64,000 nucleotides of DNA from Sphingomonas lycopersici (GTDB lineage: Bacteria; Pseudomonadota; Alphaproteobacteria; Sphingomonadales; Sphingomonadaceae). Both the position numbers and the translations under genes were made by a program. Positions 39,201 to 44,068 of the stretch are shown here, one piece after another; position 1 is the stretch's first letter, and each line of letters begins with the position of its first letter. The notes beneath the pieces are model-generated. The model made no database searches. It was not told where the DNA came from and was given only the letters and a program-made list of their open reading frames with translations. The stretch is from contig NZ_JANFAU010000004.1 of the NCBI RefSeq assembly GCF_026130605.1, forward strand, positions 186,001-250,000, read 5' to 3'.

Positions 39201-41586
39201 TATTCGCCAAAACTTCGTGGTTGGTGAGCGGAAGCGTCCACCCTCCTCCATTTGTAATCACCTCAAAGGTATTTTCGAGCAACGTTGCCAAAGTACCGCT
39301 AAGCGCAATTTTTCCGACAGCGCTTTGCCCAAGAATATTTCCGAGTGTCGACCCGAAGGACGCCCCCAACGCACCAGCGGTATCGATCCGCTTAGCCCTT
39401 GCCAACTCGCCGTTCAATACGACCGCCTGCGCTCCCCCAGGAAGACGGCTTCGACGAATACCGTTACTGTCTGGCTCCTCGATCCCAGTAAAATCGGTAT
39501 ATTCGGACCATACTCGCTTGATCGCTGCGTCAGAAGTGACGTCGTAGCGCTCAATTTCCCGCCCCTGCTCGGTGACGATCGACACCGTGAAGCTGCCGTC
39601 CTGATTCTGCTGGAGAATAGCTGTGCGGTTAGGCGCGAGCTGAACGTGCGTCTGCTCGGGATTGCACAGGGCCTCGTTGTGAACGCGGTTTCCATCGGCA
39701 ATGTAAGTCGGGTGAGGCTCAACCGCGATACTGTAAACGTCAACGGCTCCGGGAATGAAATCGGTCCATTCCACAGCCGCGACCCCCTCAGCAGTCGCCA
39801 GCAAGTCTCCGGCATGAAGGTCTCCAGCCGCGCGGAAAGTTCCATCCGCCAAAGCGAACTCGTGGTCGGGGGTGGCGTTGAACAAATTTGTTCGAATCAT
39901 TCCGCCAGCTGTAAGCTGCCGAAAGCCACTGACTCGCCCTGCAACGAGAGTTCCAGAGGCAGCTTCCGCCACGGGAAAGCAGAGCACCTCGTCGCCGACT
40001 TTCAGACTCTCAATCGATCGAGTCGAGCCATCCGGCAGCGCAATCTGGGTTCCAGCCGGAAAACAGGTTGGGACAAAATGCCTAGCTAATGCAGGTTGCG
40101 CCTCAAGCGCTTCTGTCACCGTACCGTCGACAAGAAAGTTACGCGCCTGAACCGCACCAATCGAATCAAACTGCCCTTCCATGGCGCCGCCCGGGCCAAA
40201 AAGCAGTCCCATGCGATAATAAAATAGGGCAACATCCGCCTCGGTCGGCGTTGCCCCAGATCTCAAAAGCGCATCGGTGATAGAATGTAGATATCCGTTT
40301 ATGACAGAAACGTGACCCTTTATGTTCCAAGAGGAGAAGATCTCAGATGAAACATTGCTATCAAGAATTTCTTGCCTAAACTTTCCATACAGAGAATCAG
40401 AATATATAAATGTCTTAAATGTTGGATCGCTGAATGGCGAAGAGAATCCAAGATCTCGCAATATTTCGTCTACTATCAGCGGATTGTCTTTAATAGAATC
40501 ACGTATCGTGCGTGAAAACTCGTACTGCACGAATTGATACGAGTTTAGAACCCCCTCAATTGTCATGCGCGGAGTTGGAACAGGCGATTCTGCTCCAAAA
40601 TGAATTAGCGCTCCATCGAATTCGAAGTTGGCTATATCGGCCTGGCTCCCCGTACCAAGCCTTTTCAAGGTATCTAGCCCGAGTCCAAACGGGTCTGTCG
40701 AAAATTCTATTCCATTGTGATTCTTTGAAAATTCGCTTCCGTATTTCTTTGATAAGTCATATGACTGATCGACGGCGACACCTATTCCCTCCCTGAAATT
40801 TGATGATTTTATCGCATTAAATATTCCGTATGCGCCTTTTCCATACCCGACAAAATCAGACAGCGTGTTTAAAACATTCAATACCGGGGCCAGAGTCTCG
40901 TCGAAGCCCTGCGATAATCCGTCTATATGTGCCCTGATCGAATTCTCATATGGAGGATCTGATTTTAGCTCGAACGATGTGAAATTTATTCTTAGATTTT
41001 TGTCACTTTGATACAGCGCCCCATAGGAATATCCCAATGACTCTTTAGCAAACTGGTCAACCGGTCCAAGAAGTGTCGATTCTAACAACGGTGCATTGAA
41101 TGAAATCGAGTTTGCGCCAGTGAGCGTCGAGTAAGCCTTTGCAAGTAGTCCGCCATTGTAAGCGCCAACAAGATCGACTCGAGCCGTGGGGTCCACGGCG
41201 AGGATCTGCTTCCGAATGGAATCGACGTACGTAAGGGTCGCCGCATAATCTCTTGACAGCGCTCCATTACTCCCGCGCGAAATCGGCGTTAAAAAATCTC
41301 CAGACCCGATCGAAATTAAATATTGATGACTGTCATTTGCGCTGCGAACTGCAATAACGCTCGACCTGAATGCACCGCCAAGCTCTTGACTTGCCGTTAG
41401 ATTGAATTCCGACCGGACCGAGTTCATCGCCGTCGAATAAATATTTGAGAATGTAGATATTGATGAAATATTTTGAACGCCCTCAATATTGAGCGATATT
41501 TTATCAGCAGGCAAATTCATTGCCGAGAGGTCAGCAGTTCGCGACGCGAGATCCCGAACGGTTTCAGCTTTAATCGGCTGGGTCAT
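27298..41586 (-). CDS. Giant RTX toxin with lipase-like, Hint and cadherin-like domains
   Basis: This 4762-residue protein is a calcium-binding RTX protein secreted by the type I system encoded just upstream. Domains in order: residues 1-500, an alpha/beta-hydrolase lipase-like region with a degenerate elbow (VDLVGAYNGGLLAK at 137-150) and the family strand ISFNAPLL; 508-637, an intein-like Hint domain (CFPAGT, TPDHEF, terminal VHN); about 730-945, Gly-rich hydrophobic helices; about 1200-2340, five RTX blocks of GGxGxD nonapeptides; about 2430-2860, VCBS/cadherin-like repeats; about 2866-3190, a sixth RTX block; about 3310-4320, further cadherin-like repeats with a jelly-roll-like insert; about 4420-4530, a Dx[DN]xDG-rich region (VVLDLDGDGIELMSL). 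The C-terminal tail should hold the uncleaved secretion signal. The start overlaps the lipoprotein stop (ATGA). A role as toxin is inferred from the HlyC partner. Confidence 0.93.
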   Translation of the reverse strand: MTQPIKAETVRDLASRTADLSAMNLPADKISLNIEGVQNISSISTFSNIYSTAMNSVRSEFNLTASQELGGAFRSSVIAVRSANDSHQYLISIGSGDFLTPISRGSNGALSRDYAATLTYVDSIRKQILAVDPTARVDLVGAYNGGLLAKAYSTLTGANSISFNAPLLESTLLGPVDQFAKESLGYSYGALYQSDKNLRINFTSFELKSDPPYENSIRAHIDGLSQGFDETLAPVLNVLNTLSDFVGYGKGAYGIFNAIKSSNFREGIGVAVDQSYDLSKKYGSEFSKNHNGIEFSTDPFGLGLDTLKRLGTGSQADIANFEFDGALIHFGAESPVPTPRMTIEGVLNSYQFVQYEFSRTIRDSIKDNPLIVDEILRDLGFSSPFSDPTFKTFIYSDSLYGKFRQEILDSNVSSEIFSSWNIKGHVSVINGYLHSITDALLRSGATPTEADVALFYYRMGLLFGPGGAMEGQFDSIGAVQARNFLVDGTVTEALEAQPALARHFVPTCFPAGTQIALPDGSTRSIESLKVGDEVLCFPVAEAASGTLVAGRVSGFRQLTAGGMIRTNLFNATPDHEFALADGTFRAAGDLHAGDLLATAEGVAAVEWTDFIPGAVDVYSIAVEPHPTYIADGNRVHNEALCNPEQTHVQLAPNRTAILQQNQDGSFTVSIVTEQGREIERYDVTSDAAIKRVWSEYTDFTGIEEPDSNGIRRSRLPGGAQAVVLNGELARAKRIDTAGALGASFGSTLGNILGQSAVGKIALSGTLATLLENTFEVITNGGGWTLPLTNHEVLANIDTEFAGNLIGAASSYLIASLVNEIGLDGIPGQVLQTGLNSVISTVAQNLLQGAANPFAGVGAGLANAGASFLGTKLASELVHFDTVGGQIGSSLGSSAGSILAVASVVGTGAEASLLGVKLGAWAGPVGALAGAFVGFIVGGLIGSVFGGTPRSGADVLWDPESGSFEVANSYSRKGGSRDAAISVASSVAATLNSVLSMTGGILSNPDKVQSGNYGTRKSDFVYRPYSTTDEAAITKRYTGKSAAEKLINFGTYTALTDSDFQLMGGSVILKRAFYNGIKLPGVDPENFDANIVLGNLAAGARYEQFLAASSSVLSLIASDPTTKFAAEWAIVFARANELGLNRRAESDWFGGFGYFLEQWGITAAGMSVDFGVEASSSLPYRRVRGAGREYQDTIDVTGQTKIVGSANGDFIDLRGNMVLGQQGSRNAGLVVNGAAHSTSDLAIQIAALVEAGDGADLVYASDRGDNVLGGAGNDTLVGGRLDDWLLGGEGDDKLYAGSVADGSVSTTAALSVNGGNGNYLDGGAGNDKLYGSIGSDWLTGGDGVDELYGGAGGDILNAGTGNETIIRGGAGSDQYVFNRGDGQDIYFDADDPNATPGVTGDSIGQAVRDRTSGVLQKNWSGGGEFLVDGSTKGGEDAISFGAGITVKDLVLVRSGYVGAPGNDMIIRILRPDGTWQIGDDQITVKDWFEGTRRIEWLRFANGDEIHVGNFMSFQAGTSGNDVLIGTAGNDFLYGADGDDQIFGLNGDDFGSGGAGNDLIAGNDDNDGVFGGQGNDLVLGGNGNDFVSGDDGFDTVLGGAGNDILSGGRGSDEVIGGAGDDIFKYDRGDGQDTFIDDLSGTWETVWQDGGYVNGYVFDQTTGQVTKNGTVYYNGIIWNGNYDYTEAGGARKLVRWVPATTGSLYKNSGNDTIEFGVGIDIQDLVFVRNGNDLQIAVTPSGSNIDRFGEVADRITIKDWYVGAGPPIENFSFVNVGTVTLVGRRIGTGYDNNDTILVNTVVSGSTLGNWATGGAGDDTITGSVNGDILAGNSGADKIDGAAGEDILYGGDGDDTLIGGAGADKLFGGSGSDTANYTTATAGVTVFLNAAQGTNTGDAAGDTFESIENLTGSNYNDALYGDAGDNVLDGANGTDSLYGGAGNDIYVFEPGTGNKVIVDRVMNGTSVLAGSGGDDLIEIGGTLSLSNLTFSRVSNDLVIANSAQTLTVKDFYLTSDAMVESIQLADGLTVSLTSMVIGAAGTTIGSANDDFLIGTTSADTLDGGAGNDVLSGYNGNDILLGGDGDDVLEGGVGADQFNGGSDSQTAGLVTSTGLRGDTIRYVGSSAAVSINLATRTASGGDAAGDVIVADANGVSTIENVTGSKLADTLTGDARANVLVGLDGDDTLDGAGGDDVILGGAGVDVIRGGDGDDNIDAGVGDDVDVHGGAGRDFIAGGEGNDTLYGDDGDDTLNGGAGADTLWGGLGDDVLSGDDSDDVLYGEAGADRLVGGRGSDWLLGGDGDDILSGGTGDDTLEGGAGADTYVFDEDSGWDSITDAEGSNRVVLDGITADRVWLSRVEDGLDIGIIGADTGIWIPNFFAQNSPSLIREIVASDGSIFLKYAGGESYTGSLIEAMTNDVDWKPDTVADIPASIATWRDTLWWKSGKAVPSIADQTLAGVEDVALSGTLAAIDHDENITGYGVTTQAGHGTITVNATTGAWVYTPDADYFGTDSFSLFVKDADNQVGTAKFTVNLAGVNDAPRFGVIPTLNIAENAAAGSPVGALTAVDPEGNSFAFSILDVNSPFAISASGVLTVRDGALLDYETADKATVNVRVDDGMDHRDITFTVGVVDVNEAPNAPLLVGGAVTLVSEPASGAPAIGGTVIATFSLTDPDRTLPTLRIKSAPAGVFAISGNKLTFAPGYAPDFETLAQASGAVLVDRDGDGLKEIEFTATLEAWDGALASAPVSVTIGIEDTNEAPSAINFTSPTIDERDHPMLGAPLPAISLGLLSTVDPDLAIAGESFVYSLTDSRFEIVNGNELRLRAGAALDYEAASVEAGTGKRYVDVAITVKDRGGLANSISLTQNKRIYIADRDDYIYGTTAGDTLTGDTGRDLIYGGNGNDTIYGLDGDDMLAGEAGNDTLEGGAGQDELYGGAGDDILRGGAGVDRLYGGDDNDQLYGGAGGDIVYGGFGDDLLIETDDASDDTLYGEDGNDTIDAGAGNDTLDGGAGNDTLYGNAGNDILRGGENDDELAGGDGADTLDGGAGVDRATYYWSARGVVATAGVTADLQNGARNTGAAAGDTYIGIENLYGTAQADDLAGDAGANSIWGDGGNDVIDGRDGNDMLWGDGGNDTLTGGNGTDQLFGGSGNDTLSGGAGDDRLEGGTGDDLLLGGAGNDAFVFARGDGNDTIDQTGSLTSDVDVLGFTGTITNSNLWFTWSNTNDILVTVLGGSGTDGSVRLKDFKINSASQRANVSYVVAGDTRTKNLAIGNLAGTMDRFVNEGGVVRPTTQAQFDALYQNTTIKIDGLTFKQHWDNFWSANEAPSLLFNNAAQLAAGWAEDARSAPGSEFNLDFRLSDDVDANGTLEKWVKLVTSDGSTTEDVSANRLLDSINVTWPTNGTAAGTVSVRGRANASGTAYLWVHARDSGGLTSNRWLPVTITPVADAPTVTGSSPGGNAGTAIPISIIPQLTDNDGSEAIYRIEVRAVPVGFTFSNTAGTVSAANNRQSDGSWFFSLADLSGLKLTPPAGWSQDLTGTNALQVTAISRESANGATAASTILSLPVVINGAPSVPVLTPANINENVAPGTVVGVLTASDPDQLETNPFDYNASSIWMGESRWLSGVTGPQGGSVTVLQTGQFDTEAGGGVHSNSFTIDPTKAYKFSVYVRPDQAADTRIYMGVTSEGPALVENATTGADDTNPYFMYPVVNTLTTGKWYRFEGYVLPQGSTLVPAGMLGGVYDVATGQKVQDATTFRWNDTRPDNQALMRFFNYYGNAQGYSTSWYQPVVEQLPTFTMNAGSGLSVDAAGVVRVTSSPDYEALGPNYTLPLTVTATDAGGLQSSASLPVTVNNVNETPNTPTGATAAETFTETGLGGRPANAGIVFGSYGLSDPDRTTPALEFVSNPNGWFSIVGNQVKFNAGLNFDFEWAKGAGYAVSTGPNGKRRAYMGQVGVRATDGALASSPVYTDFYVEDVDEAPVNLRADRALSFPENTGTGGIAWIVADDPESGPLTYSIADGMDGGGQFSVRSDGLLIANRGFDYEQPQGKNYTVRVKAVDAAGNFVVRDFPIDITNVNEAPSAPVVSTQVRWSETVGGASHAGQTIASFAMSDPDGTSTELLITGGNSNGWFTTVGNELRFAGANFTADWMRATNAAFIYDVDSDGALEAKVASLTLQARDPGGLLSAPISYDVYIEDTNEAPTITSTQFSVPENSPGANLTPIGTINWTDPDPSPRFRVSSMSVNDTAMFSVRPIPNNPGQFQLMLQGSVNYEGVRYYYPQLTAVDGGGLSSLVGATVSVTDMNDAPNLTYITSSVQYSNNLTSFDIGVSDEDDTSGFVVTSLTSTNQSWQLDWSSTKPGKITIWATDFYAPSGGSSSSVISIKITDKNGSGLSSNISVNSIVLGSYPPDLFTIPGGVDPFVPPVVLDLDGDGIELMSLQTSSVYFDMDANGSKERTGWVSGDDGFLVLDRNGDGVVNNSSEFNFSADYPGAASSLEGLRAYDSNNNGYFDLGDGEFAKFKIWQDKNQDGISQSDELSSLAENKISAIRLESDETGATIAGATDNVTYGRSNFVRPNGTGGDIGDVFLAYEDGDSAMSMRSAGDTAFAPSTASGSSEPGAGVQGEKNAAALSSPSMSDATSHAGSSASETGRATDGAKLASVWLPSDEAPFADQSGSSFIEDDQDPLAKAIAILGGSRAITLNAGDQDLLGDEIGQGNVAFIQAGGPDGLNRLLVAMAGFHAGEGVGAVTQMPLPVVDETAQLAPAI
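39676..40065 (-). other. Hint (intein-like) domain within the RTX protein
   Basis: Codons 508-637 encode a 130-residue Hint domain. It begins with Cys508 (CFPAGTQIALPDGS), has the block VGDEVL, the Thr/His block ATPDHEFAL, and ends HPTYIADGNRVHN with Asn637 followed by Glu638. The first Cys and the terminal His-Asn are the residues for N-S acyl shift and Asn cyclisation. The residue after Asn is not Cys, Ser or Thr, as in bacterial intein-like (A-type) domains, which usually cleave rather than splice. Confidence 0.8.
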
Positions 41587-42650
41587 TTACGCTCCCCCAT
41601 CGCTTCCTCAAATATTCTTTTTGATTTCCCGCTGACCAGGAAAAGTAGTCCGTCTGATTGACGCCAAACGAGAATCGGCGGCCCGTTCTCTGAAATATCG
41701 ATGACGTTCTTATCGTCGATCTTTAACTTCCCAATGCACTTCGTCCAAATCATGGTATCTGCGCCGCGTGTGGAGCAATCTGGATGATTGATCGATATCG
41801 CCGCCGTTGCCTCCGCCGCACCTCCTCCGTCGCCGGATATTTGCCACACGCGGTTTCCGCTATAGTCAAGAAAGCGTGGCACGAGCTGCACTGCCGCCGC
41901 CTTTTCGCTGCTCTGGAAATGCTGACCGCAGTCGATGCCGATTCCTTTTCTCTGCAAACCGATCATGATGTCGCGGAAATGCGCGATATCGCATATTGCT
42001 ATTACTCTACTTGATTGGCCTGAAAGCCATTTCCAGAGTGGGTGTGAGCGTGTAGCCGGCATGCCTGTGTTGGATTCGGGTAGGAAAACTAGTTCGACAA
42101 ATGGTGCAAAGACAGGCAACGCGCGATAGTCGGCCGGTCCGTCTGGTCGCCCTTCCTTTTGATCTGCCAGGCGTTGAACGCTGAATTTAGTGATGGTATA
42201 GTTGTTGCTGAGCGACTTTGGGACTTTTACTGAAACGCTGCGAACAAACCAAGTAGCCCGACGACCGTGATCTTCTAACACTATTACGGGCGGATCAGCC
42301 TCCAGCTGATTTGCTGACCGCTTGGCATAGGTGGGTGGGCATGGGGCGCCGCGATAGAGCCAGTCCCAAGAAAGGGTTAGACCGAGCGGGCCACTACCGC
42401 CAGTCCGAACGGTTTTCTCGTCAAGGGCCCTATTGGCAACGCCAAACGGTTGAGGCCCAAGATCCATGCAGCGATATTCAACCCAGGCCGACCCAACCTT
42501 GCCACCCGCCAAATACATCATTTCAATGTGATAACCCAAAGCATCGGTGGCGGATGCCTTGCAGCCAACGAGGACGGAGAGCGCCGAGATCGCCAGTCCA
42601 ACACGAGCTAAGCTCCGGCGACTGATCTGTGTCGATTTTATTCGCGTCAC
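41583..42650 (-). CDS. Lipoprotein encoded between HlyD and the RTX toxin
   Basis: This 355-residue protein starts with GTG overlapping the hlyD stop by 4 nt and ends overlapping the RTX start by 4 nt, so its synthesis is tightly linked to the toxin. It has a charged start, a hydrophobic stretch and a lipobox (ISALSVLVGC, Cys30), so it should be a membrane-anchored lipoprotein. About nine further Cys in the mature part could form disulphides. No family was recognised. Its position suggests immunity, toxin folding or surface retention. Confidence 0.75.
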   Translation of the reverse strand: MTRIKSTQISRRSLARVGLAISALSVLVGCKASATDALGYHIEMMYLAGGKVGSAWVEYRCMDLGPQPFGVANRALDEKTVRTGGSGPLGLTLSWDWLYRGAPCPPTYAKRSANQLEADPPVIVLEDHGRRATWFVRSVSVKVPKSLSNNYTITKFSVQRLADQKEGRPDGPADYRALPVFAPFVELVFLPESNTGMPATRSHPLWKWLSGQSSRVIAICDIAHFRDIMIGLQRKGIGIDCGQHFQSSEKAAAVQLVPRFLDYSGNRVWQISGDGGGAAEATAAISINHPDCSTRGADTMIWTKCIGKLKIDDKNVIDISENGPPILVWRQSDGLLFLVSGKSKRIFEEAMGERK

Positions 42651-44065
42651 CTTTCTCTCCCCGCCTCATTCACCCGCCGCTCGATCGGGCTCAACAAAAA
42701 GTCGATCACTCGCCGCTCCGATGTCCTGATTTCGGCGCTGGCCTGAAGCCCAGGCGAAACATCCAGCGGCGCGCCGCCACCGGTCGGATGATTGTCGAGG
42801 ATCGCTACCCGCGCCTGATAGACAGGCCCCAGCTTCTCATCCTGGATAGCATCGCGGCTGACCCACATGAGTTTGCCTTCCAGCGTCCCGTAGCGCGTGA
42901 ACGGAAACGCCTCGAGCTTCACCGTCACGGGCTGCCCCGCACGCACGAACCCGATGTCGCGATTGAGCACCTGCGCCTCCACGATAAGCTGAGCGTTGCT
43001 CGGCACCACCACCAGGATCGGATCGGCGGGCTTCAGCACCGAGCCCTCGCTTGTCACCGCGATTTGCTGCACCGTCCCGTCAACCGGCGCCCGGACGATC
43101 TGCAAGCCTGTCCGCTGAGTCGCCTTGACCAGTTCCTCACGTGCGACCCGCACCTCCGCGTCCGCCTTGGCGAGGTCGGCCAGCGTTTCGCGGATCGCCT
43201 GCGAGCGCACCTCGGCCAGCTGCTGGCGCACCCCGGCGAGGCTTGCCGCGGCCTTGCGCTGGTTCTGCACCTCGACCCCGATCCGGCGTTCATGGTCGAC
43301 GCGCTGTTGATCGAGCTCGAGCTGGCCGAGGCGCGACGCATAGCCCTTGTCGGTCAGCACACGGCGTTTGTTCGCCCGCTCGGTGAGAAATGGTAGGGTG
43401 TCGCGCAGCCGCGCGATTTCGGCGCCCGACGCGGCACGCGAAGCCTCCGCCTCCCCCGCCTGTTCCTGGAGCGTCTGCGCCTTGGCGCGGAGTTCAGCCA
43501 GCCGGCTATCGATCAGCTGGCGCTGTACGGCGACGATGTCGCCAGACACGCCTTCTGGTGGCACGAAGTTCGCCGCGCCGCCGTGCAATGCATTGAGGAT
43601 TGCGCGCGACCGTGCGGCATCCAGCCCCGCGGTCTGCAATTTGGCGAGCGCCTGCTCGCGCTCCGCGCCGGTCGCGGTCGGATCCAGCGTGACCAGCGGC
43701 TGACCGCGCCGCACCGTCTGGCCGTCGTGGACGAGGATCGAGCGCACCACCCCACCATCGGCAGACTGGACGAGCTTGTTGCGTCCCGCCGCGATCACCT
43801 TGCCCGGCGCGACCGCCACGACATCGATCTTCGCGACGATCGACCAGACAAGTGCAAGCGCGAGAAAAACAATCAGCGACCACAGGATAATGCGCCCGAG
43901 CGGATTGGGCGGGGTCTCAACGACCTCCAGCGCCGCGGGCAGGAAATCGGTCTCCGACCATGCCTTGCGCGATTTCAGCCGCTCGGTTTCGAGCGCCCAG
44001 CTGTCGCGCAGTACGCGCCAGTGCCTTGCCCACCCGCCTTCGATTCCATCCGCGTGGCTGGCCAT
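42647..44065 (-). CDS. Type I secretion periplasmic adaptor (HlyD family)
   Basis: This 472-residue protein has a short cytoplasmic N-terminus, one membrane segment (LGRIILWSLIVFLALALVWS) and a beta-barrel/lipoyl part (KIDVVAVAPGKVIAAGRNKL). A long coiled-coil hairpin follows (residues about 140-310, LRAKAQTLQEQAGEAEASRA among them), then the second lipoyl half (IVRAPVDGTVQQIAV) and the C-terminal motif GLQASAEIRTSERRVIDFLL. It links the inner-membrane exporter to an outer-membrane TolC, which is not in the window. It lies 3 bases after the exporter gene. Confidence 0.94.
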   Translation of the reverse strand: MASHADGIEGGWARHWRVLRDSWALETERLKSRKAWSETDFLPAALEVVETPPNPLGRIILWSLIVFLALALVWSIVAKIDVVAVAPGKVIAAGRNKLVQSADGGVVRSILVHDGQTVRRGQPLVTLDPTATGAEREQALAKLQTAGLDAARSRAILNALHGGAANFVPPEGVSGDIVAVQRQLIDSRLAELRAKAQTLQEQAGEAEASRAASGAEIARLRDTLPFLTERANKRRVLTDKGYASRLGQLELDQQRVDHERRIGVEVQNQRKAAASLAGVRQQLAEVRSQAIRETLADLAKADAEVRVAREELVKATQRTGLQIVRAPVDGTVQQIAVTSEGSVLKPADPILVVVPSNAQLIVEAQVLNRDIGFVRAGQPVTVKLEAFPFTRYGTLEGKLMWVSRDAIQDEKLGPVYQARVAILDNHPTGGGAPLDVSPGLQASAEIRTSERRVIDFLLSPIERRVNEAGRER

Positions 44066-44068
44066 GGC

